A DNA stretch of 9,931 nucleotides, from positions 1 through 9,931 of the forward strand of contig DMJJ01000517.1 of assembly GCA_003452185.1 (NCBI GenBank), given 5' to 3'. How positions within the stretch are numbered: the first letter of the stretch is position 1; every line of letters begins with the position of its first letter. Below are positions 1 to 7,533 of the stretch, one piece after another. The DNA is from Verrucomicrobiales bacterium (GTDB taxonomy: Bacteria > Verrucomicrobiota > Verrucomicrobiia > Limisphaerales > UBA11320). A program made the translations under genes and the position numbers. Under the pieces are notes generated by a model. It was given only the letters and a program-made list of their open reading frames with translations, did no database searches and was not told where the DNA came from.

Positions 1-66
1 GGGGGCCCGGGCGTTCCCGAGGCAGGGCGGCCTGGGGAGTAGGTTGGCCCGCGGGGGGGGAGGCGA

Positions 67-1860
67 CTACCGGGGGCGCAGTGGTCCGCGCAGGGGTGGG
101 GGTGGGGCAGGGAGTCCCCCCAGGGTGTAGGGGGTGGCGACGTGATCCTTGCCGTGGCAGGTGAGGGAGCAGTTGCCGCTGTTGTTCCCTGAACTGACGA
201 ACTCAATCAGCCCTGTCGATGAGGGGGAGACGTAATCGCGGTTGAAGTTGATGAGCCTCGGCGAGCGTTCCACGCCATGCGGGTCGTGGCACGTTGTGCA
301 GGCGGTTTGGAGGTCGACGACGTGATGCCGGTGGCTGCTGAAGCTTTGGTCGGCGAGGATGCTTCCCTCGCTGTGGCATTTGTAGCACAGGGCGTAGGCG
401 CTTGTGTCCGCCACGTTGTAGTCGGTCAGGAGAAGCTGCCGTTCCAGGATCGGCGCGTAGAGGGAGCCGTGCGGGCCGTTCGGCCCGGTGCCGCCGGCCG
501 CCGCAGCCTGGTTGTTGTTATGGCAGTCGGTGCAGTACATCCGGCTTGCAGCGGTCCATGGGGCGATGAGGCTCGGGACGTTCGGGTTCTTTCCCTGGGC
601 CTCGATCGGATGAAACGATGCGTTGGACCGCTGGAACTGCAGGCGTGCGTTCGTCTGGACGGTGTTCCGGTTTACGCGGGCGGGCCCCCGCGTGAGGCTG
701 TCGCCGTGGCAGCGGAAGCAGAGTTCGTACTCATAGGTCACGGCGTTCACCACCACGCCGTCGACATCCACCCCTTTTACGCCGGCGAGCGCCCCGGAGG
801 CGTTGGGGGCGACGGCGGGGGAGGGCTTCGAGGCATGGGGGTTGTGGCAGTCGGCGCACTCCACGTGTCGTTGCCCGTTGACCGGGTCCTCCACGGGATC
901 GTGCACCCCGGACGTGGCCAGGATCGGATGGGCGCTGAACTTGTTGAACTCCGACTGGATGTCCTTCGCGGCCACCGTGCCGGCGTGGCAGGTGTAGCAG
1001 TTCTTCTCCTCGTCGGCGAAGTTGAGCAGCCGGGCCTTGGTGCCTGCGTTGTGCACGGCATGGCAGTTCTCGCATCCGTTCGCCGCCACCGTGGTGTACG
1101 GGGTGTGGGGCCAGGGGTTGGGGCCGACGCCGTTCCAGGTCTTCGGGGACCGGCTGTGGGAGGACTCGGTCCAGAGATCGATGGAGTGGCAGTTGATGCA
1201 AAGCGCCGATCCCTGGTTATTCTGGACCAGGAATTTCCCGTACTGATTGTCGTGGGCGTTGTGGCAGGAGGTGCACTGGACCTGGTTATTGTGGTCGAGC
1301 CGGGCCTTGTGCGTGAGGGTGGAGGGGTCCTTGAGATGCCCGTCGGCCGCGACCAGGGAGCTGTCGTACAGGAAGGAGATCGGGTGGTCGTCGGAGAGGT
1401 CGGTGCCAAGGTTGGAGGGGCCTGCCGGCAGGTTCACGACCCCGTTCCTCATCTCGATCGGGCGGCTCCGGTTGGCGATCATCCCGAGGGCCACGGTGCC
1501 GTCGTGGCAGCTCAGGCAGAGCTTGGAGGAGCCGGTTGGCTGGCCAATGGTCGCCTTTGTGGTGGAGCTGGAGTAGGGGGTGTAGGTCGCGGTTGAGAGG
1601 GTGTGGTTCCAGAGGGGAAGGTCGCCGGTGCCGCGATGGGGGGTGTGGCAGAAGACGCAGACATCCGACTCGCTCGACGCCTTGATCGGCCCCGGCCCGA
1701 CGACCGACAGGTCGTGCTTGGAGGCCAGGATCGTGTCCCCTCTCAGCCCCGCGGGAAGGAGCAGCAGCAGGGGTAGGAGCAAGAGCCCGGGAAGCCTGCG
1801 AGCGGCCTTCGGCCGGACGCCTGCCGTGGCGGGTGCGGTTTTGGGAGGACGGAAGCTCAT
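67..1860 (-). CDS. Secreted multiheme c-type cytochrome, 11 CXXCH plus one CX3CH
   Basis: This 597-residue exported cytochrome is probably the outer-face electron terminal of the conduit. CXXCH motifs start at residues 68, 115, 196, 221, 263, 288, 335, 381, 443, 492 and 521. A twelfth motif at 564-569 is CSLTCH, with three residues between the cysteines. The N-terminus (about 1-41) is a Sec signal with two Arg and a Leu-rich core; there is no lipobox, so it is not a lipoprotein. Residues about 45-225 match the tetraheme protein at 7534-8280 in motif order (HDLS, CVFCHTPH, CLSCHDGT, DDHPISF, CTSCHNAH, CINCH); eight further motifs follow. The C-terminus (about 580-597) is Pro/Arg-rich. The start is fixed by a 4-nt ATGA overlap with the upstream NHL gene. 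It is the last gene visible in the operon; the 66 nt beyond its stop are G-rich and show no gene. The family is clear. Surface location is inferred from operon context and resemblance in heme number to OmcB-type proteins. Confidence 0.93.
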   Translation of the reverse strand: MSFRPPKTAPATAGVRPKAARRLPGLLLLPLLLLLPAGLRGDTILASKHDLSVVGPGPIKASSESDVCVFCHTPHRGTGDLPLWNHTLSTATYTPYSSSTTKATIGQPTGSSKLCLSCHDGTVALGMIANRSRPIEMRNGVVNLPAGPSNLGTDLSDDHPISFLYDSSLVAADGHLKDPSTLTHKARLDHNNQVQCTSCHNAHDNQYGKFLVQNNQGSALCINCHSIDLWTESSHSRSPKTWNGVGPNPWPHTPYTTVAANGCENCHAVHNAGTKARLLNFADEEKNCYTCHAGTVAAKDIQSEFNKFSAHPILATSGVHDPVEDPVNGQRHVECADCHNPHASKPSPAVAPNASGALAGVKGVDVDGVVVNAVTYEYELCFRCHGDSLTRGPARVNRNTVQTNARLQFQRSNASFHPIEAQGKNPNVPSLIAPWTAASRMYCTDCHNNNQAAAAGGTGPNGPHGSLYAPILERQLLLTDYNVADTSAYALCYKCHSEGSILADQSFSSHRHHVVDLQTACTTCHDPHGVERSPRLINFNRDYVSPSSTGLIEFVSSGNNSGNCSLTCHGKDHVATPYTLGGLPAPPPPLRGPLRPR

Positions 1861-2936
1861 AGCGGCCCCACGTATTGAAAGACCTGAACCCGATGGTTGT
1901 AGGCATCGGTGGCGTAGATCTCGTTGTTTGGACTGATCGCGATCCCGTTCGGAAGCCAGAACTCGCCCGGCTGGGACCCGGAGCCTCCGAGCGTCAGGAG
2001 GAGTCGGCCCGTGTTGTCAAAGATCTGGATGTTGTCGAAGAGGGCATCGACCGCGTAGATGTGCCCCTGGGGATCGACCGACACCCCCTTGGGGCGGCCG
2101 AAATGCCCCGGCGAGTCTCCCACGCTCCCGAGCTGCCGCTTGAACCGGCCCTCCAGGTCGAGGATCTGGACCCGGCTGTTCATCGAGTCGGTGACGTACA
2201 GGTTCCCGGATGCGTCGATGGAGACATGGGTGGGGAAGTTGAACTCCCCCTCGCCCTTGCCCCGCTTTCCAAACTCGCCTGAGTAGCCTCCCTGGAGGTC
2301 GAGCATGACAATGCGGTGGCGGGCGGAGTCCGCCACGTACAGCCGGGCTCCCTGGATGGCGATGCCCGAGGGGCGCTGGAGCCGGTTGGTGGTCTCGAAA
2401 CGGAGCTTCCCCGCCTCATCGAAGGCGATCACGCTCGAGCGACCCGAATCAGCGACAAAGAAAACGCCGTCCCGCTTCACCACGGCAACCGGCGAGAGGA
2501 ACCGGACCGGGCCGACCTTTTCCCATCGGGTCCATTTCTTGCGGGCCTTGTCGTGGTAGCAGACGGTGTTGGCCCCCGTGTCGGTGAGACAGAGGTTGCC
2601 CGCCTCGTCGAGGGCGATGCCGAACGGCTTGTTGAGGACCTCGTTTCCCTTCTCGGATCCGGTGAGCCACCGGCCGAACCGGGAGGCTGCTGAGGCGTGG
2701 ACGCCCATGTCCGCCGGGCGGCGGATGCTCCCCCGGTACGCGATGCGCGGGGGCTCCGGCGGCTCGGGCCAGATTTTCTCCGGCACCGGGTGAGCGGCCG
2801 ATCCTCCCGACGGTCCCTGGATGCCGGAGCATCCCGCGAGAACCACCAGGCAGGCCATCAACAGGAGGGCGGAGGCGAGGCCGCACCGGAGGACGACCTG
2901 GCGGGATCGCCTTGTTTCTGGATCGGGTGCATTCAT
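1857..2936 (-). CDS. NHL-repeat six-bladed beta-propeller lipoprotein (second of two)
   Basis: The 359-residue product has a lipoprotein signal: basic start, hydrophobic core, then LAGC with Cys36 as the lipidated residue. A proline motif at 56-67 (WPEPPEPPRIAY) is followed by about six NHL blades at roughly 104-130, 148-173, 188-213, 235-260, 281-307 and 328-354. Each blade has the pattern GIAxD..G.LYVTD...RVQ.FD. NHL propellers usually bind proteins or other ligands; no catalytic residues or heme motifs are visible. The start lies 26 nt after the beta-barrel stop with only a weak ribosome site. The end overlaps the 12-heme-motif cytochrome start as ATGA, so the two are translationally coupled. 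It is a clear paralogue of the NHL protein at 6152-7228. A scaffold or maturation role for the neighbouring cytochrome is inference. Confidence 0.93.
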   Translation of the reverse strand: MNAPDPETRRSRQVVLRCGLASALLLMACLVVLAGCSGIQGPSGGSAAHPVPEKIWPEPPEPPRIAYRGSIRRPADMGVHASAASRFGRWLTGSEKGNEVLNKPFGIALDEAGNLCLTDTGANTVCYHDKARKKWTRWEKVGPVRFLSPVAVVKRDGVFFVADSGRSSVIAFDEAGKLRFETTNRLQRPSGIAIQGARLYVADSARHRIVMLDLQGGYSGEFGKRGKGEGEFNFPTHVSIDASGNLYVTDSMNSRVQILDLEGRFKRQLGSVGDSPGHFGRPKGVSVDPQGHIYAVDALFDNIQIFDNTGRLLLTLGGSGSQPGEFWLPNGIAISPNNEIYATDAYNHRVQVFQYVGPL

Positions 2937-2962
2937 TGGGCTCTGGCGGTGAGGGGTGCGGG

Positions 2963-5026
2963 TCAGAAGGTTCTCCGGGCGCGAAAGGCAAAGATGCTCT
3001 TCTCCCGGGTTTCGCGGTCCTGGAAGACGCTGTAGTCGTAGTCGTAGCTAAGGTCGATGGAGGTCTTGCCAATCACATACCGGATGGAGGGCCGGACCGT
3101 CCCGAGGAACTGGTCGGCCCCGGAACCCCGCCGGATCGCGGTGCCACCCTCCAGGGAGACATCCAGCCGGTCGGTGAGCATCCGGTGATAGCGGGTGATG
3201 AAACGGAAGGTCTCCTCCGGGGACCGGTTCAGGCTGACGTACTGAACCCAGCTCTCCGTGAAGCTCACGCTGAGGGTCGACTCGTCGTCGACGTGGAAGA
3301 CGGCGGACTGGTAGAGCCGGGCGGTCCGGTAGTCGGATTCCGTCGAGTTGTAGATTTCGTATTCCGCCCCCGCCCGCAGCCACCGCCAGTTGACATCGGA
3401 GCCGAAGGTGTAGGATTCGGTGTTCAGGACGTGGAGGTCCAGCGGGGCGTTGTTGAGGGCGAAGTTTGCCCGGCCGTAGACGCCGACCAGATTGTTCCAG
3501 AGCTCAAGGCGGACCTGGCACCCCTCGGCCAGCGTGTCGTAGCTCCCCTCTGGAGTCGGTTCGGTCCGGTAGGTGGCGAGGAGCGAGGGGGGAACGGGGT
3601 TCCCCGGGGGGTAGAGCCACTGGACGCGGGTGCGGGAGCCCTCGGCGATCAGCTGATAGTGGAAGTTCTCGATGAACCGCTGGATGTTCAGCCCGTCGGT
3701 GATCACCACGGTCGCGAGGATCGCCGAGGGGGCGGAGAGGTAGAAGCTGTCGGCGAAGGGGGAGCCGGGCTCGCCGATCGAGTGGCGCTCGTTCTCGATG
3801 ATGTTGATGGCGTGCTGGTCCGTGTGGTCGATGAACACCGCGTTGCTCACCCGGAGCCGCGCCTGTTCCCCGAGACGCTTGGTGTACATTTCCGTGATCC
3901 CGCCGCCAAACCGGCGTACGTAGCCGGAAAAACTGTCGCCCGCGCTGTCGGTCTCCGAGGCCCGGATGGTGATCGAGGAACCGAGGCTCTCGAAGAGCTG
4001 GTGGTTGAGGGAGGCCGATCCCGAGTAGGTGTCACTTGCGAAGCCCAGGGCATCGTAGTGCTCGTAGTTGACCCCGTAGAAGCTGTTGAGCCGCGGGGTG
4101 TGCTCGGCGCTGAAGTCGATTCCGCTGCTGAGGTCGTTGTCCCGCCCCTCGGTGGTGTCGCGCATCGAATAGCTGACGTTCGAGTTGAGCCGGAACTGTT
4201 CCCTCGATCCGAACCGTTCCCCGTCGGCGAAGGCAATGGTCTGGCCCGTTCCCTCCCCGAACCGGTCGGCCTGGTCGTGGTTGTACTGGTCGAAGCTGTA
4301 GCTCAGGGTCGAGCCGCCGCTCCCCCGGTCGTTGCGGGCCGTGATGCCGGCGGTGTCCTCATGGGTGGCCATCCGCTGTTCGACGGTCACCTGGTTGGAG
4401 GAGCCGGTTCCCTGGATCAGGGGGTAGGAGTTGTTCGATTCCTCGTCCCGGTGCGTGTAGTGGGTGGAGATGTTCCAGTTCGCGAAGTGCCATCCGAACT
4501 TCCCCCCGTAACGCCAGCTGTCGACCACCACGCGGTCAAAGAAATCGTTGTCGCGGTAGGCGTGATCGTAGTTGGTGAAGAGGTTGGCGTTGTAGGATTT
4601 CCCCGGGAGGAAATCGATGTCCGTCCCGAACCGCCCGAGGTAGTGGAGGGTGCTGCGCGAGAGGGTGGTGTTGGCCGCGGTGAACCGGTCGGACCCGTAC
4701 CCAAAAGCCCCGTCGGTGTTGATGTGGTAGCGGAGGAAGTTCGGATGGTAAATCGAGCCGCTGGCTGCCATCCCGACGGAGGGGCCGACGAACAGGCTCT
4801 CGTGTGAGACGGAGATGTTCGAGTTCTTGTAGCTGCTGGAATCGAAAGTCCCCTCGGCCTGGACACCGGCACTGACCTCGGAGATGTCGAGGGTGAGCCA
4901 GCGGGGTTCGACAAACCGGGGCTCGAAGCGGGCCTGGGCCGAGGCCTTGCGGGAGAACTCCAGGCAGCAGACCACGGCTGGGAACGCCCACCGACGCCAG
5001 CTGGACTGGGGTTTCCGGGGTTTCAT
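2963..5026 (-). CDS. Outer-membrane beta-barrel, candidate porin of a porin-cytochrome conduit
   Basis: The protein has 687 residues when started at the ATG at 5026. That start gives a basic N-terminus, a hydrophobic stretch and an ASA-Q-type signal cleavage near residue 30. It also forms an ATGA overlap with the upstream 11-heme cytochrome gene; the open frame extends 37 codons further upstream, but that part is Gly/Arg/Pro junk overlapping the cytochrome. The mature chain is rich in Tyr, Trp, Ser, Asn and Asp, with alternating polar and aromatic strands and short turns throughout, and ends in Arg-Arg-Thr-Phe, the aromatic C-terminus recognised by the BAM machinery. Only one cysteine (Cys503) is predicted in the mature chain, and there is no heme motif. 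Its size is close to MtrB, a 26-stranded barrel that sheathes a decaheme cytochrome. I see no MtrB-style N-terminal CXXC motif, so this is probably a separate porin family. Role is assigned from fold and operon position. Confidence 0.88.
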   Translation of the reverse strand: MKPRKPQSSWRRWAFPAVVCCLEFSRKASAQARFEPRFVEPRWLTLDISEVSAGVQAEGTFDSSSYKNSNISVSHESLFVGPSVGMAASGSIYHPNFLRYHINTDGAFGYGSDRFTAANTTLSRSTLHYLGRFGTDIDFLPGKSYNANLFTNYDHAYRDNDFFDRVVVDSWRYGGKFGWHFANWNISTHYTHRDEESNNSYPLIQGTGSSNQVTVEQRMATHEDTAGITARNDRGSGGSTLSYSFDQYNHDQADRFGEGTGQTIAFADGERFGSREQFRLNSNVSYSMRDTTEGRDNDLSSGIDFSAEHTPRLNSFYGVNYEHYDALGFASDTYSGSASLNHQLFESLGSSITIRASETDSAGDSFSGYVRRFGGGITEMYTKRLGEQARLRVSNAVFIDHTDQHAINIIENERHSIGEPGSPFADSFYLSAPSAILATVVITDGLNIQRFIENFHYQLIAEGSRTRVQWLYPPGNPVPPSLLATYRTEPTPEGSYDTLAEGCQVRLELWNNLVGVYGRANFALNNAPLDLHVLNTESYTFGSDVNWRWLRAGAEYEIYNSTESDYRTARLYQSAVFHVDDESTLSVSFTESWVQYVSLNRSPEETFRFITRYHRMLTDRLDVSLEGGTAIRRGSGADQFLGTVRPSIRYVIGKTSIDLSYDYDYSVFQDRETREKSIFAFRARRTF

Positions 5027-6114
5027 TTGGGCGCCCCGGCAGCGGGTGTGGGCGGGCTGGCGGCTGCTCCCGCGGCTGCGGCCGCCACCGCCCCCTTCAA
5101 CAGGTTTTTGTCCTTCCCGGCATGCGGGTCGTGGCACGCCATGCAGGATTTCTCACCCGCCTCCTTGTGCCCCTTGACCGCAGCCATCTCCTTCTCCTCG
5201 TGGCAGTCGAAACAGAGGGCCCGGGCAGCTTTGGGGAGGAGACCGTTGTGCTCCGACTGATGGGGGTTGTGGCAGACGGCGCACTCGCCGTTCTCCACCG
5301 GCTGGTGCTTGAACTTCGCTCGGGCGATCTTCCCCTGAAGGTCGTCGTGGCACTCGGCACACATCTTGTCAGCCGCCTTCTTGAGGAGCCCCTTGTGGTC
5401 GGAGGTGTGCGGCTTGTGGCAGGAGGAACACTCGCCGTTCTCCACCGGCTGATGTTTCACACGGGCCTTGGTGATCTTGCGATCCAGATCGTCGTGGCAC
5501 TCAAAGCAGAGCTTTCCATCGGGCTTGTTCAGCAACCCCTTGGTCGCCGAGGCATGGGGGTTGTGGCACGCGGCGCACTCGCCGTTCTCCGCCGGTTGGT
5601 GCTTGAACTTGGCCTTGGCGGGGAATGCATCATGGCATCGCCAGCAGAGGTCGGCCCCTTTGGCGACCAGCATCTTGGGGATCGCCCCCCCGTGGGGCTC
5701 GTGGCAGGAGGAACACTCGCTGTTCTCCGCCGGCTGATGCACAAACTTGGCCGGCGTGACAAAGTCCTTGTGGCACTTGAAGCAGACCTGGCGCTGGGAG
5801 CCCTTCATCTTCACCGAGAAGCGGGACTCGTGGCAGTCGGCGCATTTTTGCTCCTCGTAAGGGGGATGGGCGAAGAACTGGCTCTTCACCGGATGTGTCG
5901 TCAACACCACCGGGGCCGGGGCCTCCGGCTTCTCCGCGGCAATCGCGGCGGAGTTCGTCGCACCGCCAATCGGGGGAACCCCGTCGAAGAACGTGGTCAA
6001 CCAGCGGTGCTTCGTCTCCGTGGTGCACCCGCTGAGCGCCACCAGCCCGCACCAGATCGCGGCAAGGAGCCCGATCCAGGCGGGTCCGGAGCGATTGGAT
6101 TGGCGTGGGCTCAC
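5023..6114 (-). CDS. 11-heme lipoprotein cytochrome c, tandem doubled-CXXCH repeats
   Basis: The 363-residue product starts at GTG. A lipoprotein signal ends in LSGC (Cys30), followed by a conserved-looking segment KHRWLTTFFDGVP (36-48). CXXCH motifs begin at residues 91, 111, 134, 157, 180, 203, 229, 252, 278, 301 and 324. Residues 123-330 are repeats of 46-49 residues. Each carries HQPxENGECxxCHxPH then a second heme in LCxxCHDD, giving regularly spaced hemes and extra His that can serve as distal ligands; this is the doubled-CXXCH type. The tail (341-363) is Ala/Pro-rich. Heme number and length are close to MtrA (10 hemes), so a rod-like wire at or within the barrel is plausible. Anchoring by lipid, probably on the periplasmic leaflet of the outer membrane, is inferred. 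The stop overlaps the barrel start by 4 nt; the upstream NHL gene ends 37 nt before it. Confidence 0.94.
   Translation of the reverse strand: MSPRQSNRSGPAWIGLLAAIWCGLVALSGCTTETKHRWLTTFFDGVPPIGGATNSAAIAAEKPEAPAPVVLTTHPVKSQFFAHPPYEEQKCADCHESRFSVKMKGSQRQVCFKCHKDFVTPAKFVHQPAENSECSSCHEPHGGAIPKMLVAKGADLCWRCHDAFPAKAKFKHQPAENGECAACHNPHASATKGLLNKPDGKLCFECHDDLDRKITKARVKHQPVENGECSSCHKPHTSDHKGLLKKAADKMCAECHDDLQGKIARAKFKHQPVENGECAVCHNPHQSEHNGLLPKAARALCFDCHEEKEMAAVKGHKEAGEKSCMACHDPHAGKDKNLLKGAVAAAAAGAAASPPTPAAGAPK
5125..5748 (-). repeat. In-gene tandem repeats encoding diheme modules (about 138-147 bp period)
   Basis: The phrase ctcgccgttctccaccggct (plus strand), with small changes, recurs at 5284, 5431, 5578 and 5716. 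The spacings are 147, 147 and 138 nt, exactly 49, 49 and 46 codons. Each copy encodes the HQPxENGEC segment of a diheme module. A fifth, degenerate copy covers the last heme (VKGHKEAGEKSC). Nucleotide-level similarity as well as protein similarity suggests fairly recent duplication or ongoing homogenisation. Confidence 0.8.
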
Positions 6115-6122
6115 TGGGGTGA

Positions 6123-6127
6123 CCTCT
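6123..6127 (-). promoter_or_regulatory. Ribosome binding site for the 11-heme cytochrome
   Basis: AGAGG on the minus strand lies 8 nt before the GTG at 6114. It is the clearest Shine-Dalgarno in the operon and supports the GTG start, which also begins a complete lipoprotein signal peptide. Confidence 0.6.
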
Positions 6128-6151
6128 CAGGGGCGCGTGGTGCCGGAGAGA

Positions 6152-7228
6152 TCAGGGCTTCTTCAGGAATCCAAACACGCTCACCTTGCGCGGGCCGGCC
6201 TGGTTGGTGATGAGCACCAGGTAGTCGATCTTGAAACCCGGGGCGGCATACTTCTCAAACAACGCCACGTTGTCGTAGTCCACCGCGATGGAGGCCGGGA
6301 GATAGAGGCCCGCCTCGCCGCTGTTCTTCGGCTCCCCGAAATACATCAGCAGCCGCCCCTCGGAGTCGAACATCTGCACCACGGGCGCGGCGGCGTCGAC
6401 CACGAACATCCGCCCCTCATGGTCGACCGCCACCCCCTTGGGCAGCGAGAACTGCCCGGGATGGTCGCCGATCTCACCGATGGTCCGGACGTAGTTCCCC
6501 TCGGGATCGAAAACCTTCACGCAAAAGCCCCCGGTGTCCGAGACGAGCATGCGCCCCTTGGGATCGATGGCGATGTTGGTCGGCTGGAACAGCTTCGTCT
6601 TTTCGTCGTTCGGATCCTTGGGAAACTTGAACAGCAGCTGGCGGTTGGCCTTGTTGTAAACTCGGACGTTCGCGTTCTTCAGGTCGGTGACATAGAGGCG
6701 GTCTCCCGCCAGGGCGATCCCGCATGGCTTCATCTCATCCTTCTTGCCAAGCGCCTCCAGGAAGTTGTCCTGCTTGTCGTAGATCATCACCTGCTCGCGC
6801 ATGGTGTCGGTCACGTAGACGGTGCCATCCTTGTCGACGGCCACGTTGATCGGAAGGCGCAGCGCCGCCAGGCCGGCCGGCTCGATGTAACGGATCTTGC
6901 GGCGCTCCATGTCGGAGACGCTCACGTTCCCCATCTGCGTGTCGCAGACGTAGATCTTCCCGTCCCGCATGGTCAGCCCGTACGGCTTCCAGATCGGCTT
7001 GAAGACCTTCTCCTGCCCCACGATGAAATCAGTGAACTTGCTCCCGCCCCCGAGGTCGTTCTCGGTCCCGAAGCTCATCAGATACTGGATCCGCGGCTCG
7101 TCGGGAGGTTGGGGGAAGACAATAAAGTTGTTCGATGACGCCTGTTTCGTGGCGCATCCCGGGAGCCCGCCAAACAGCACCCCCGCGATCGCGGCAAGCA
7201 GTCCGGCTCTCTTAATCAATGCGGTCAT
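6152..7228 (-). CDS. NHL-repeat beta-propeller lipoprotein (first of two), first gene of operon
   Basis: The product has 358 residues from the ATG at 7228. This start gives a standard lipoprotein signal: MTALIKR, a hydrophobic core and LPGC with Cys25. An in-frame ATG at 7306 would add 26 residues unlike any signal peptide and is disfavoured. A proline motif FPQPPDEPRIQY (38-49) corresponds to that of the downstream paralogue at 1857-2936. NHL blades lie near 82-110, 126-150, 168-192, 216-240, 263-288 and 310-352. The last blade ends in LITNQAGPRKVSVFGF, a conserved-looking terminus that the paralogue lacks. No heme, metal or catalytic motif is visible. It leads the five-gene run and lies directly before the 11-heme cytochrome, mirroring the NHL-cytochrome pair at the far end. 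The ribosome site is weak. A structural, docking or assembly role is inferred. Confidence 0.93.
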   Translation of the reverse strand: MTALIKRAGLLAAIAGVLFGGLPGCATKQASSNNFIVFPQPPDEPRIQYLMSFGTENDLGGGSKFTDFIVGQEKVFKPIWKPYGLTMRDGKIYVCDTQMGNVSVSDMERRKIRYIEPAGLAALRLPINVAVDKDGTVYVTDTMREQVMIYDKQDNFLEALGKKDEMKPCGIALAGDRLYVTDLKNANVRVYNKANRQLLFKFPKDPNDEKTKLFQPTNIAIDPKGRMLVSDTGGFCVKVFDPEGNYVRTIGEIGDHPGQFSLPKGVAVDHEGRMFVVDAAAPVVQMFDSEGRLLMYFGEPKNSGEAGLYLPASIAVDYDNVALFEKYAAPGFKIDYLVLITNQAGPRKVSVFGFLKKP

Positions 7229-7289
7229 AGTTCGTGGCCGTACAGGGGCTTGCCCTGACTGGCCTTCGGCTGACGAGCAGCATCCGTGC

Positions 7290-7319
7290 CTGATAAAGAA
7301 GGTCATAAGAAACCATCAA
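7290..7319 (-). promoter_or_regulatory. Weak candidate sigma70-type promoter for the five-gene operon
   Basis: On the minus strand, TTGATG (7319-7314) and TATCAG (7295-7290) are separated by 18 nt; each matches 4 of 6 consensus bases. Transcription would begin near 7283, leaving a leader of about 55 nt before the ATG at 7228 and excluding the ATG at 7306. The match is weak and could be chance. Confidence 0.22.
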
Positions 7320-7454
7320 TCTTGGAAATTCCTGAGAAAACGCCGGTAGGCAACCTTGACCGTGCAGGGGCAAAAGATGTCGGGCTGCCGTGCGGATGGG
7401 AGAAAAGGTCCCGGGGGATCCTGATGGGGGGGGAGGATGTGGGGATCCACCGTT

Positions 7455-7485
7455 GCAGGGGACCCCGAGGAGCGGGGTCCCCTGC
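7455..7485 (-). terminator. Strong GC hairpin downstream of the tetraheme cytochrome gene
   Basis: A perfect 13-bp inverted repeat (GCAGGGGACCCCG and its complement) flanks a 5-nt loop, 48 nt after the tetraheme stop codon. No T-tract follows on either strand, so it is either a U-less terminator or a 3' stabilising structure that separates this transcript from the operon. Position is the main support. Confidence 0.5.
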
Positions 7486-7533
7486 GCCTGCCTGCCGGGC
7501 CATGTCGTCGGCCGGCGGCAGGGGTGGGATCAC

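Larger units (their letters stand above)
7229..7533. other. Intergenic region between tetraheme gene and EET operon
   Basis: These 305 nt hold no convincing gene. They contain the probable end of the tetraheme transcript (hairpin at 7455-7485), a run of eight G on the plus strand at 7426-7433, and the presumed promoter of the five-gene operon nearer 7300. Small open frames here lack start signals and recognisable protein features. Confidence 0.6.

Noticed and set aside
277..1596. 439-residue open frame on the plus strand
   Set aside because: It lies opposite a cytochrome with twelve in-order heme motifs, is Val/Gly/Ala-rich without domain motifs or a ribosome site, and is expected by chance in GC-rich DNA.
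2912..4807. 631-residue open frame on the plus strand
   Set aside because: It is antisense to the beta-barrel gene, which has a signal peptide, strand pattern, Phe terminus and a coupled start; the plus-strand product is Val/Gly/Glu-rich low-complexity sequence.
5027..5137. 37-codon N-terminal extension of the beta-barrel
   Set aside because: It would overlap the cytochrome gene by more than 110 nt, encodes Gly/Arg/Pro-rich sequence, and would bury the signal peptide; the ATG at 5026 with its ATGA overlap is better.
7229..7306. 26-codon N-terminal extension of the first NHL protein
   Set aside because: The longer N-terminus is polar and would place the lipobox too far from the start; the ATG at 7228 gives a standard lipoprotein signal.
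7426..7433. G8 tract as a phase-variable promoter spacer
   Set aside because: It lies more than 100 nt from the candidate promoter and has no placed -10/-35 elements around it; a homopolymer in GC-rich DNA is a simpler explanation.
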